Below are positions 7,546 through 15,611 of a DNA stretch of 64,000 bases, piece by piece. Source of the stretch: Salinisphaera dokdonensis (GTDB lineage: Bacteria; Pseudomonadota; Gammaproteobacteria; Nevskiales; Salinisphaeraceae); the NCBI RefSeq assembly GCF_040361215.1, contig NZ_APND01000001.1, forward strand, positions 682,001-746,000, given 5' to 3'. Each line of letters begins with the position of its first letter. Within the stretch, counting starts at the first letter, position 1. The position numbers and the translations under genes are program-made. The notes under the pieces were generated by a model. It ran no database searches and was not told the DNA's origin. It saw nothing but the letters and a program-made list of their open reading frames with translations.

Positions 7546-7571
7546 TGAGTCCATCCTCTAGGATGGACTCA
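7546..7571. promoter_or_regulatory. perfect 26-base palindrome abutting the start codon of the next gene
   Basis: Arms of 11 bases (TGAGTCCATCC at 7546-7556 and GGATGGACTCA at 7561-7571) flank a TCTA loop. The right arm holds the only Shine-Dalgarno-like sequence (AGGA at 7560-7563), and its last base is the A of the start codon. It can act as a repressor operator or as an RNA hairpin that hides the ribosome site. There is no T run, so it does not look like a terminator for msrA. Confidence 0.6.
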
Positions 7572-8272
7572 TGAGTGATCGCCACGCAGATATCATCGCT
7601 CCGCCTTGGCAACTCGAAGGCCGCGGCCTGATTGCACTGTTCGCCTGCAGCCGGGAGTTCGGCAATGCCTGTGCCGAAGCCGTACCAGCACTACGCGGCC
7701 GGGCCCGCGGCGGTATCGGGGCGCTCATGCTGGTCGACTACGCGAGCTCCAACGTCGGCCCCTATCGCGAACTGCTTATTGTTCCCGGCCGTTTCGCCAA
7801 CGAACACGGTGTACCCATGCCGGCCGTTACGCATATCTGGGTGTCCACACAGGAAAGCGTCGACGGCGGACGGTTCAATTGGGGCCTGCCCAAACAGCGC
7901 GCCAGTTTCCGCGATCGCAATCAGGCCGACGGCCATGCCCGCCAAGTGAATATTCACCGCGGCGGCAGTGCGACTATTCGCCTGGCCTATCGTGCGTTTG
8001 GGCCACCGCTACCGGTGACGACCCGCCTGTTGCGACCGCGCTGGCATACCCTCGATCAGCCCTGCGGCGATTATCGCTATCGCACCCGGATCTCGGCCCG
8101 CGGCCGGGTTCGTGCCGCGCGGCTTACAGATCACGCCATACCGTCGGATGCGGGCTTTGCGGATATCTTCTCGCAGCGTCATCTGGCGACGCTCGCGGTC
8201 TCGCGTTTTGCCATGACCTTTCCCACCGCCGAGATTCAAGCCATGCCCGCAACCACGCGAATTGCCGGCTAG
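7571..8272 (+). CDS. acetoacetate decarboxylase superfamily protein
   Basis: This is a 233-residue protein of the acetoacetate decarboxylase (ADC) fold. It begins APPWQLEGRGLIALF, has a central GPYRELLIVPGRF segment like the YKEAIL region of ADC proteins, and contains WVSTQESVDGGRFNWGLPKQRASF. I do not see the Lys-Lys pair of true acetoacetate decarboxylase at the expected place, so decarboxylation of acetoacetate is doubtful. Many such proteins are uncharacterised. It seems to be transcribed alone, with a perfect palindrome over its translation start (7546-7571). It is separated from msrA by 92 bases, so a link to the oxidative repair genes is only positional. Confidence 0.72.
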   Translation: MSDRHADIIAPPWQLEGRGLIALFACSREFGNACAEAVPALRGRARGGIGALMLVDYASSNVGPYRELLIVPGRFANEHGVPMPAVTHIWVSTQESVDGGRFNWGLPKQRASFRDRNQADGHARQVNIHRGGSATIRLAYRAFGPPLPVTTRLLRPRWHTLDQPCGDYRYRTRISARGRVRAARLTDHAIPSDAGFADIFSQRHLATLAVSRFAMTFPTAEIQAMPATTRIAG

Positions 8273-8368
8273 AGCTGCGCCGGCACCTCGCCGCCATGGC
8301 ACGAGGCTTGCTTGACCGGAAGCCGGCATAATCGGCCTGCAAAACCGCTCCGGGGAACAGCGACCTAC

Positions 8369-9616
8369 ATGGCAGAACAGCACACGGACTACGAACTCGA
8401 ACAGGTCCCCGCCGGCGCGCGGCGCGGCTTCTGGACCATGCTCGCGGTGATGCTCGGCTTCACCTTCTTCTCGGCCAGCATGTGGGCCGGCGGCACACTC
8501 GGCGAGGGGCTCTCGCTCGCGCGCTTCGCTGCGGTGGTGCTGTGCGGCAATCTGGTGCTCGGCGCCTATGCCGCGCTGCTCGCACTCATCGCCAGCCGCA
8601 CCGGGCTGTCCACCCATCTGATCAGCCGCTATGCCTTCGGCAGCCGCGGTTCGTGGCTGCCCTCGGCGCTGCTTGGCGGGACCCAGGTGGGCTGGTTTGG
8701 GGTCGGCGTGGTGATGTTCGCCCTGCCGGTCCAGGTCGCTACCGGTATCGATACGCTATGGCTGATAATCGCCGGCGGCGTGCTGATGACCGCGACGGCC
8801 TATCTCGGCTTCAAGGCACTTGCCGTGCTCAGCCTGATCGCAGTCCCGGCCATCTTCGTTCTAGGCAATCTCTCGGTCGGCATGGCGGTGAACGAGGCCG
8901 GTGGCCTGGGCGCGCTGGCCGCAATCCAGCCGGAGAACTCGATCACCCTCGCGGTGGCGCTTTCGACCTGTATCGGTTCGTTCATCAGCGGCGCGACGCT
9001 CACGCCGGACTTCGTGCGCTTTGCGAAGACCCCGAAGATCGGTGTGAGCACCACGCTGATCGCCTTCTTCCTGGGCAACTCGCTGATGTTCACCTTCGGT
9101 GCGGTGGGCGCGTTGGTCTATAGCGAGTCGGACATCTCGCAGGTCATGTTCGCTCAGGGGCTGATCATCCCGGCCGTTCTCGTGCTCGGCCTGAATATCT
9201 GGACCACCAACGACAACGCGCTCTATGCCGCGTCGCTGGGTTTTTCCAATATCACCGGCTGGCCCAAGCACTGGATCGTGCTCGTCAACGGCATCGTCGG
9301 TACCGTGTTCGCGCTGTGGCTGTACAACAACTTCGTCGGCTGGTTGTCGTTTCTCAGCTCGGCGCTGCCGCCGATCGGTGCGATCCTGATTGCGGACTAT
9401 TTCCTTGTCGCGCGTCGGCGGTATGCCGCCCTCGAACAGGCCGCCTTCGACACGGTCAACTGGATCGCCGTGGGCGCATGGGCACTGGGCTTCGCGGCAG
9501 CCAATCTGCTGCCGGGCATTCCGCCGCTCAACGCCATCGTGACCGCGCTGGTGGTCTACGTAGTCGCCAGCTATGCCCTGGGCCGCGCCGGCGCCCGCGC
9601 GCCCGCCGCAAGCTGA
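8369..9616 (+). CDS. NCS1 / cytosine permease-like transporter
   Basis: This is a 415-residue polytopic protein with about 12 predicted TM segments. It resembles the CodB branch of the purine-cytosine permease family: ARRGFWTMLAVMLGFTFFSASMWAGG at the start, SRYAFGSRGSWLPSALLGGTQVGWFGVG and TTNDNALYAASLGFSNITG later. Members import cytosine or related nucleobases, vitamins or hydantoins with Na+ or H+. The start at 8369 is preceded by GGGGA; an earlier in-frame ATG at 8312 would add a non-hydrophobic tail. No cytosine deaminase or nucleobase pathway gene is nearby, so the substrate is open. Confidence 0.82.
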   Translation: MAEQHTDYELEQVPAGARRGFWTMLAVMLGFTFFSASMWAGGTLGEGLSLARFAAVVLCGNLVLGAYAALLALIASRTGLSTHLISRYAFGSRGSWLPSALLGGTQVGWFGVGVVMFALPVQVATGIDTLWLIIAGGVLMTATAYLGFKALAVLSLIAVPAIFVLGNLSVGMAVNEAGGLGALAAIQPENSITLAVALSTCIGSFISGATLTPDFVRFAKTPKIGVSTTLIAFFLGNSLMFTFGAVGALVYSESDISQVMFAQGLIIPAVLVLGLNIWTTNDNALYAASLGFSNITGWPKHWIVLVNGIVGTVFALWLYNNFVGWLSFLSSALPPIGAILIADYFLVARRRYAALEQAAFDTVNWIAVGAWALGFAAANLLPGIPPLNAIVTALVVYVVASYALGRAGARAPAAS

Positions 9617-9621
9617 CACAC

Positions 9622-9642
9622 AGCGGCGGCTCGGCCGCCGCT
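9622..9642. terminator. strong GC hairpin after the permease
   Basis: A perfect 9-bp stem (AGCGGCGGC at 9622-9630, GCCGCCGCT at 9634-9642) with a three-base loop lies directly after the stop codon. There is no T run, so termination strength is uncertain. The rest of the gap to 9910 shows no gene I can support. Confidence 0.4.
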
Positions 9643-9910
9643 AGCCCTGCCCCGCTGGGTGCTGCGTTAGACTGCGCGTCATCCACGACCGGCGCAGGTC
9701 GGCACGCATGGGGCGTGCGGAACCATCGAATTCAGCCTTAGCAGCGATGCCCGCGGCTGGCACGTGGACTGCCGTGGACAAGGAGATCACCGTGCCGGAT
9801 GCGCGTGCGCCCCGACGCCTGCCCCACCGAATTCGCTGTCGTGAAGCGACCGGGCCAACCCGCAGCGCTGCCGGCGCTATCGCTCGCATAACGATAACCG
9901 CCTGACCTGT

Positions 9911-10807
9911 ATGGACACGCGTGCACCCCGTATCGGACTCGCCTACGGTCTGCTGCTGCTGACCACCATGTGCTGGGGCGCGAACGCGGTCGCGGGCAAA
10001 CTGGCCGTGGGTCATATCAGCCCGCTGCTACTGACCCAGTTGCGCTGGCTGACTGCCGGTCTCGTCGCCCTGCCGTTCGCCTGGCCGTATCTCAAACGCG
10101 ACTGGCCGCAGATCCGACAGCATTTCTGGCGGCTACTGGCCTTCGGCGGTATCGGCCTCGGCTGCTTCAACGCCGCGCTTTACAGCGCCCTGAACTACAC
10201 CAGCACGATCAATGTGGTGATCGAGCAGGCCGGCATGCCGATGGTGATCTTTGCGCTCAACTTCCTCGTGCTGCGCCATGCCGCGCGGCGTACGCAGTTG
10301 ATCGGCTTCGTGATGACAGTGCTCGGCGTCGCGCTCGCGGTATCTAACGGCCAGCTTTCGCAGCTGCTGCATCTCGACCTGAACCGCGGTGATGCACTTA
10401 TGCTGCTCGCCATTCTCTGCTACGGCGGCTACACCTTCGCGCTGCGCTTCAAGCCGCCGATGCACTGGCTGAGTTTCATCACCGTGATCTGTATAGCCGC
10501 ATCGGTGGGCGCGCTCCCGTTCGCGTTATGGGAAGGCCTGCGCGGCGCGACTATCGCGCCCGATCTGCAAGGCAGCGCGGTGGTGCTCTTCGCGGCCCTG
10601 TTCCCAGGCCTGATTGCACAAAGCTGCTTCATCTGGAGCAACGAGCTCATCGGCAGCAACCGCGCGGGGATTTTCATCAACCTCGTGCCCATCTTCGGCA
10701 CGCTGTTTTCGATCGTACTGCTGGGCGAGACCCTGCATCTGTTCCATGTCGTCGCGCTGCTGCTGGTGCTCGGCGGCATCAGCCTGTCCGAACGCGGCAA
10801 GGCCTGA
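9911..10807 (+). CDS. DMT superfamily (EamA) transporter
   Basis: This is a 298-residue membrane protein with ten predicted helices in two EamA repeats. It opens with GLAYGLLLLTTMCWGANAVAGKLAVG, the usual WGxN motif of EamA helix 1, and the second half repeats it at about residue 150. EamA proteins are drug/metabolite exporters, often of amino acids or their metabolites. No strong ribosome site precedes the ATG at 9911. The gene stands alone between the permease and the RegB-like kinase. Substrate unknown. Confidence 0.85.
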   Translation: MDTRAPRIGLAYGLLLLTTMCWGANAVAGKLAVGHISPLLLTQLRWLTAGLVALPFAWPYLKRDWPQIRQHFWRLLAFGGIGLGCFNAALYSALNYTSTINVVIEQAGMPMVIFALNFLVLRHAARRTQLIGFVMTVLGVALAVSNGQLSQLLHLDLNRGDALMLLAILCYGGYTFALRFKPPMHWLSFITVICIAASVGALPFALWEGLRGATIAPDLQGSAVVLFAALFPGLIAQSCFIWSNELIGSNRAGIFINLVPIFGTLFSIVLLGETLHLFHVVALLLVLGGISLSERGKA

Positions 10808-10900
10808 CGCGAACAGGCGCCTGCGACATATTGTCGCGCCGATACCGCCGATCGCGCGCATGGCGGTATCCTGCGCGTCTCGCTTGCCGACCCATCGCCC

Positions 10901-12172
10901 ATGCAGGCTGTTTCCCGGCTGACGCCCGTCAAACTGCTCACCTGGCTGCATCGCCTGCGCTGGGGCGCGGTCGTGTTTGTGCTCGCCGCGATCGCGACAG
11001 CGGCACTCACGCCGGGCGTGGAAACCCGTTCTGGCCCGCTATTGGCCAGCATCACGGTACTGGCGGCGATCAACGCGCTCATCGGATGGAGTCTGCGTCG
11101 CCCACGCCCGGCCACCGAAGCCGAGCTGTTCGCGCATCTGGTGTTCGACACGCTCGCGCTCAGCGCGCTCCTGTACTGGGCCGGCGGCTCGTCCAGCCCG
11201 TTCGTATCGCTATACCTCGTGCCGATCGCGATCGCAGCGGCCAGCCTGCCGCGTGCCCTCGCGTGGCTGATCGCCCTGGTGGCAGCGAGCGCCTATACCG
11301 CTCTGCTGCTCCAGTTCCTCGTGCCGCCACATGCCATGCATGGCGGATTCACCATGCACGTGCTCGGCATGTGGGCGACGTTCATGGTCTCGGCAGCGCT
11401 GCTGGTGATCTTCGTGACCGGTATGGCGGCCACCGTGCGGCGCCGCGATCTGGCGCTGGCCGAGGCACGCGAGCAGATGTTGCGCAACGAGCAGATCACG
11501 TCGCTCGGTGCGCTCGCGGCCGGCGCCGCCCACGAACTGGGCACGCCGCTGTCCACCATGGCGGTAGTGGTATCCGAACTGCGCGAGGCCTATGCCGACG
11601 ACCTGGCGCTTCGGCCCGATCTCGAATTGCTCGACCAGCAGATCGGGCTGTGCAAACTCCAGATCACCCAGCTGCTTGGCGCGGCGGAGCAACCGGACCG
11701 CGATGCAGAAACCCAGCCGGTCGATCTGGCCGTATGGCTGCGCGCGATAATCGAGCGCTGGCGCGTCATGCGTCCGGAAATTCAGGCGCGGCTCGATCTG
11801 GGCCCGGCGCTGGACAGCGCCCCGATAACCGATCGCACGGCATTGAGCCAGTCGCTGATCAACCTGCTCAACAATGCCGCCGATGCATCGCTGGTGAACG
11901 GCAGTGCGCGGGTTGCCGTCTCGGCCACGCGCGAACACGACGTGCTGCAGGTCACCATCGACGACGAAGGCCTGGGCATCGCCGAGCACGACACGGCCCG
12001 CGCCGGGCGGCTGAGATTCTCGACCAAGCCCGACGGCCAGGGCCTCGGCCTGATCCTGTCACACGTCAGCCTCGAACGTGTCGGCGGCGAAGTCAGCCTC
12101 AGGCGCCGCGACGGCCGCGGCACGCGCACCCTGGTGAGCCTGCCGCTCGACGCCGGGACAACGCCCGAATGA
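10901..12172 (+). CDS. RegB/PrrB-type redox sensor histidine kinase
   Basis: This is a 423-residue kinase with about six TM helices (residues 20-175). Between TM3 and TM4 it has GGSSSPF (residues 95-101), a variant of the RegB quinone-binding motif GGxxNPF with Ser in place of Asn. The H-box SLGALAAGAAHELGTPLSTM (His211) is the RegB-specific form. Cys251 lies about 40 residues later, where RegB homologues carry a redox cysteine. The ATPase domain has NLLNNAADAS, DDEGLGI and GQGLGLIL. Its TGA overlaps the ATG of the regulator gene. It probably senses ubiquinone redox state and controls respiratory or assimilatory pathways. Confidence 0.92.
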   Translation: MQAVSRLTPVKLLTWLHRLRWGAVVFVLAAIATAALTPGVETRSGPLLASITVLAAINALIGWSLRRPRPATEAELFAHLVFDTLALSALLYWAGGSSSPFVSLYLVPIAIAAASLPRALAWLIALVAASAYTALLLQFLVPPHAMHGGFTMHVLGMWATFMVSAALLVIFVTGMAATVRRRDLALAEAREQMLRNEQITSLGALAAGAAHELGTPLSTMAVVVSELREAYADDLALRPDLELLDQQIGLCKLQITQLLGAAEQPDRDAETQPVDLAVWLRAIIERWRVMRPEIQARLDLGPALDSAPITDRTALSQSLINLLNNAADASLVNGSARVAVSATREHDVLQVTIDDEGLGIAEHDTARAGRLRFSTKPDGQGLGLILSHVSLERVGGEVSLRRRDGRGTRTLVSLPLDAGTTPE

Positions 12173-12720
12173 ACAAGGCCGACGCCAGCGCGATGCGCGT
12201 ACTGCTCATCGACGACGACACCACCTTCACCGACGCCCTCGCCCGCGCGCTCGGGCGCCGCGGCCTGGTCATTGCCACGGCCCATACGCCCGACGAGGCA
12301 CTGGCACGCGCCAACGACTGGGCGCCGACCCATGCCGTGCTCGATCTCAACCTGAACTGCGAGGTGTCGGGACTGGATCTGATCACACCCCTGATCGAGG
12401 CCGCACCCGGTCTGCGCGTTACCGTGCTGACCGGCTATGCAAGCATCGCCACTACCGTGAGCGCCATGCAGCGCGGCGCGGTGGGCTATCTCGCCAAGCC
12501 AGTCGATGCCCCGGCGGTAATTGCCGCGCTCGGCGACGATGGCGCGGATACACCCGTCGAATCACCCGAGCAACGCATGTCGCTCAAGCGTCTCGAGTGG
12601 GAACATATTCAGCGCGTGCTGGCCGAGCACGATGGCAATATCTCGGAAGCCGCACGAAGCCTCGGCCTGCACCGGCGCACCCTGCAGCGCAAGCTCGACA
12701 AGCGACCGGTGAAGTTCTAA
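12169..12720 (+). CDS. RegA/ActR-type response regulator
   Basis: This is a 183-residue regulator with a receiver domain (residues 9-125). Asp14-Asp16 form the acidic pocket and Asp59 in AVLDLNL is the phosphoacceptor. A short linker leads to a Fis-type helix-turn-helix (GNISEAARSLGLHRRTLQRKL) that closely matches the RegA/PrrA C terminus. The start at 12169 overlaps the kinase stop by ATGA, giving a tight two-gene operon. RegA homologues bind DNA as global redox regulators; the targets here are unknown. Confidence 0.94.
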   Translation: MNKADASAMRVLLIDDDTTFTDALARALGRRGLVIATAHTPDEALARANDWAPTHAVLDLNLNCEVSGLDLITPLIEAAPGLRVTVLTGYASIATTVSAMQRGAVGYLAKPVDAPAVIAALGDDGADTPVESPEQRMSLKRLEWEHIQRVLAEHDGNISEAARSLGLHRRTLQRKLDKRPVKF

Positions 12721-12743
12721 CCGACCCGGGCCGTCACGGACGT

Positions 12744-13457
12744 TCAACCGTGCGGCGCGATACCACTTTCACCGAGAGTGACCACGTCCGTGATTTGCTC
12801 GCCGTTCCAGATATAGCCGAAATGCCGGCCCTGCACCGCCGGCGCCAGCACGCGCGGCCTGAATATCGCCACGCACTCGCCGTGCGGATCGCGCACGCTC
12901 GGGTAGACGATGCCGTTGCTACCGGCGGACCGCTCCGCGCCGCCAAACGCCTGTGGGACATGGTAGTCATCAGCGTCGAGCAGCGGTTGTACGGTGGCGC
13001 TATCCGCGCGCAGATCACGCAAATCGCCGGTCACGTCGACGTGATAGACCCGCATCTCCACGGTCATCGGCGGCTGCGCGCTGTCGGCAAGAAAACGCTC
13101 GCGATGAAACACGGTCTCGCGTACGGCGGTGGCTTCGCTATGCGCGGCATAGAACACGCCGAAAGTGCCGTCCGAAAACCGCGAGCCGGCCGGATTGAGA
13201 TGTGTAAACGCAGCCATGACCGGCGTCGTACCCGGCCCGGCGAGCCGCTCATTTTGCGGCACGAGTGCGAGATCGCCGACTTCGTCGCGCAGGCGGTCAT
13301 TGGTCAGCGACTCGACCGCGATCGTGGCTTCCAGATCGGCCGGGTCAGATACCCGGTCGAACAGTCCGCGCGGCGGGAAGCGCGACGGCACGATCCGGTG
13401 GCTTGGCCGCCAGTCGACCCGAGTCGTCGGAAAATCATTTGGACGCGGCCGCGTCAT
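12744..13457 (-). CDS. RES-domain toxin
   Basis: This is a 237-residue protein with the RES domain (PF08808) in its C-terminal two thirds. The signature residues are visible: Arg in PSHRIV near residue 25, GVFYAAHSEATAVRETVFHRERF, and SNGIVYPSVRD. RES toxins such as MbcT and Res of Photorhabdus degrade or modify NAD+. The start at 13457 overlaps the antitoxin stop (ATGA), the usual arrangement. The open frame continues upstream only as a shadow of the antitoxin gene. It is convergent with the RegA-like gene. Confidence 0.88.
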   Translation of the reverse strand: MTRPRPNDFPTTRVDWRPSHRIVPSRFPPRGLFDRVSDPADLEATIAVESLTNDRLRDEVGDLALVPQNERLAGPGTTPVMAAFTHLNPAGSRFSDGTFGVFYAAHSEATAVRETVFHRERFLADSAQPPMTVEMRVYHVDVTGDLRDLRADSATVQPLLDADDYHVPQAFGGAERSAGSNGIVYPSVRDPHGECVAIFRPRVLAPAVQGRHFGYIWNGEQITDVVTLGESGIAPHG

Positions 13458-13879
13458 GCCCAGCCGCCGCGCTCGGCATCCAGATGGCGGCGCACGATCG
13501 CCAGATCCTCGATATGGCCGGCAAGCATGCGTTCCAGCGGCGTCGCGCCGCCGAAGATCGGGTTGCTGTTCGGTCGCTTGACCCAGGCATCGGCGGCATC
13601 CGCCCGCGGCAGCAGCATCTCCAGCCCCTTGTAGATCCCCAGCAACAGCGACAAGCGCTCGATCTGGCCGACGTCGAGCGTGACGTCGGGCCTGCGCTTC
13701 CAGCGTCGATAGGTGCTTGCCGGTGTGCCCAGCAGGCGCGCGGCCTGCACGTCGGTGAGCGCCCATTGTTTGGCGATCCCGAACCAGGTCCGTAGCGCGC
13801 CCGGGCTCATCCGCCGGCGCAGTTGCGCATCGTGGATATCGGGGCTTGTGTCGAGCCGTTCAGCAGCCTGGGAAGCCAT
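13454..13879 (-). CDS. Xre/MbcA/ParS-type antitoxin
   Basis: This is a 141-residue protein. The N-terminal half has a helix-turn-helix-like segment (LTDVQAARLLGTPASTYRRWKRRPD). The C-terminal MbcA/ParS (DUF2384) domain has LSLLLGIYKGLEMLLP, the NSNPIFGGATPLERMLAG signature and the terminal DAERGGW. Antitoxins of this type wrap the RES toxin and repress the operon. It is the first gene of the pair, and a 7-bp inverted repeat operator candidate lies 26 bases upstream. Confidence 0.88.
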   Translation of the reverse strand: MASQAAERLDTSPDIHDAQLRRRMSPGALRTWFGIAKQWALTDVQAARLLGTPASTYRRWKRRPDVTLDVGQIERLSLLLGIYKGLEMLLPRADAADAWVKRPNSNPIFGGATPLERMLAGHIEDLAIVRRHLDAERGGWA

Positions 13880-13904
13880 GGTGTCGACCTCGCGTGTAAC
13901 TCAT

Positions 13905-13933
13905 ATGATCACTTTATACTATTTATTGATCAT
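13905..13933 (-). promoter_or_regulatory. probable autoregulatory operator/promoter of the RES-Xre pair
   Basis: Perfect inverted arms ATGATCA (13905-13911) and TGATCAT (13927-13933) are separated by 15 AT-rich bases that read AGTATAAAG on the minus strand, a reasonable -10 region. The position just upstream of the antitoxin and the AT-richness in a GC-rich genome suit a toxin-antitoxin operator. Confidence 0.6.
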
Positions 13934-14021
13934 TTGATAATTAACCGCCAGCGGCCCGTCGTGCGGATTCAGGACTTTGCACCGATTCCGTCCTGCCTCG
14001 ATAATGCGACGCCGTTGTATC

Positions 14022-14289
14022 AGGGCGTGTTGCCGTTTCATACGAACCCGCGCCGACGATCATTGAGCCGCAAGACAAGGCGTCGTGTGCGTGGTGTAGC
14101 GAGCCACAGTAAGTGCGCGACAACACCGTATTGCGGCTCAATGACCGTCGTCCCGACGGGTTGGGCCAAAAAAAGCGTCATACAGCGTTGCGAATCTTGA
14201 TCGTGGCACGCCACGACCGGCGACTCGCGCCTTGTCTGACGCTTTTTTTGGACTCCAACGCGGGCTCGTATGAAACGGCAACACGCCCT
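14022..14289. mobile_element. 268-bp MITE-like element with 31-bp terminal inverted repeats
   Basis: The ends at 14022-14052 and 14259-14289 are inverted repeats matching at 30 of 31 positions (mismatch at 14046). Two more inverted pairs lie inside: 14054-14073 with 14131-14150 (19 of 20), and 14166-14180 with 14237-14251 (15 of 15, including an A7/T7 run). There is no open frame that looks like a transposase. I see no clear target-site duplication: the flanks read GTATC on the left and AACCA on the right. Size, nested symmetry and lack of coding capacity suit a miniature inverted-repeat element moved in trans. It ends 16 bases before the next start codon, so it has probably displaced or become that gene's promoter region. 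Confidence 0.65.
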
Positions 14290-14305
14290 AACCAAGAGAA
14301 TTCGC

Positions 14306-15556
14306 ATGACCGCCGACACGATCACAATCGATGCCCCTGACGGCAGCCGTTTCGATGCCTATCGCGCTCGGCCCGAGTGCGGCTACGGACCGGCGGTGAT
14401 CGTGTTGCAGGAAATCTTCGGTGTGAACAAGCACATCCGCGAGGTCTGCGACTTCTATGCGGAGGAAGGTTATGTCGCCATCGCGCCGGATCTATTCCAC
14501 CAGTTCGAGGCAGGCATCGAACTCGGCTACGAACCGGCCGATTTCGAACAGGCTTTCGGCTATTTCCAGCGCCTGGACGTGGACCGCACGGTGGCCGATA
14601 TCGGCGCGACCGTAACGGCCGCTCGCGCGATGGACACGGTGGTCGCCGACGACAATACCGGCGGCGTGGGCGTGGTCGGCTTCTGCCTGGGTGGCAAACT
14701 GGCTTATCTCGCGGCCGCGCATTGCGATGTCGATGCCGCGGTGGGGTACTACGGTGTCGGCATCGACGATTCACTCGACCTCGCCGATCAGATCCGCTGC
14801 CCGATGGCCCTGCATTTCGGCGGGCTGGACAAGTTCTCTCCGCCGGAGACGATCCAGAACATCCGCGCGGCCTTCGACAATCGTGACGACGTGCAGATCT
14901 TCGTCTACGACAACGCCGATCACGCGTTCAACCGCTGGGGCAACGACCACTACAACCCCGGCGCGGCGCGGCTGGCGCATACGCGCACGCTGGCCGTGCT
15001 GCGCGCAGCCCTCGGGCCGCATTACGATCTGGCCGCCCTCGCCGACCATCACTTCGAGCTGGAGTTCGCCGCCCGCGACGTGGACGAAACCATGAAGACC
15101 ATGGTCGCAGAGCCGTATGTGAACCACGTGCCGACCATGACCGGCGGCACCGGCTACGAAAAACTCAAGCGCTTCTACAAGCACCACTTCATTCCGAAGA
15201 ACCCGGCCGATCTGCAGATGAAGCCCATCTCGCGCACCGTCGGCGTCGACCGCATGGTCGATGAGTTCGTGCTTTGCTTCACCCACGACTGCGAAATCGA
15301 CTGGCTGCTACCCGGCATCAAACCAACCGGCAAGTACGTCGAGATCCCGTTCGTGGTGATCGTCGCCTTCCGTGGCGACAAGCTCTACAACGAGCATATC
15401 TACTGGGATCAGGCCTCGCTGCTGGTCCAGATCGGCAAGCTGGACCCGACTGGCCTGCCGATCGCTGGTATCGCAACCGCGCACAAGCTGCTCGACAAGG
15501 AACAGCCCAGCAACGACCTGATGCCCAACTGGGCAACCAGCGCCGACACGGACTGA
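14306..15556 (+). CDS. dienelactone hydrolase fused to a SnoaL-like (NTF2-fold) domain
   Basis: This is a 416-residue protein. Residues 1-240 form a dienelactone hydrolase domain with catalytic Cys127 in GVVGFCLGGKL, Glu36 in LQEIFGV, the Asp in GGLDKFSP and the His in DNADHAFNRWG. Residues about 255-410 form a SnoaL/NTF2-like domain (VNHVPTMTGGTGYEKLKRFY ... VDEFVLCFTHD ... EHIYWDQASLL). This two-domain layout occurs in other proteobacterial carboxymethylenebutenolidase-like proteins. The substrate is unknown. The start at 14306 has AAGAGA upstream; the earlier ATG at 14270 lies inside the inverted repeat of the MITE-like element and is unlikely. Confidence 0.86.
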   Translation: MTADTITIDAPDGSRFDAYRARPECGYGPAVIVLQEIFGVNKHIREVCDFYAEEGYVAIAPDLFHQFEAGIELGYEPADFEQAFGYFQRLDVDRTVADIGATVTAARAMDTVVADDNTGGVGVVGFCLGGKLAYLAAAHCDVDAAVGYYGVGIDDSLDLADQIRCPMALHFGGLDKFSPPETIQNIRAAFDNRDDVQIFVYDNADHAFNRWGNDHYNPGAARLAHTRTLAVLRAALGPHYDLAALADHHFELEFAARDVDETMKTMVAEPYVNHVPTMTGGTGYEKLKRFYKHHFIPKNPADLQMKPISRTVGVDRMVDEFVLCFTHDCEIDWLLPGIKPTGKYVEIPFVVIVAFRGDKLYNEHIYWDQASLLVQIGKLDPTGLPIAGIATAHKLLDKEQPSNDLMPNWATSADTD

Positions 15557-15611
15557 GCACAATGCGACCTGACACGCTCGCCGCCGCGGCAATCCCGGCG
15601 GCGCGACACTG

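Noticed and set aside
10528..12720. A 730-codon open frame covering the EamA end, the RegB-like kinase and the RegA-like gene.
   Set aside because: Only its last 183 codons (from 12169) encode a recognisable protein; the rest is low-complexity Arg/Ala-rich shadow of the kinase in another frame.
14022..14289. Insertion-sequence remnant with a transposase fragment.
   Set aside because: No frame inside resembles a transposase and there are no clear target duplications; described as MITE-like only.
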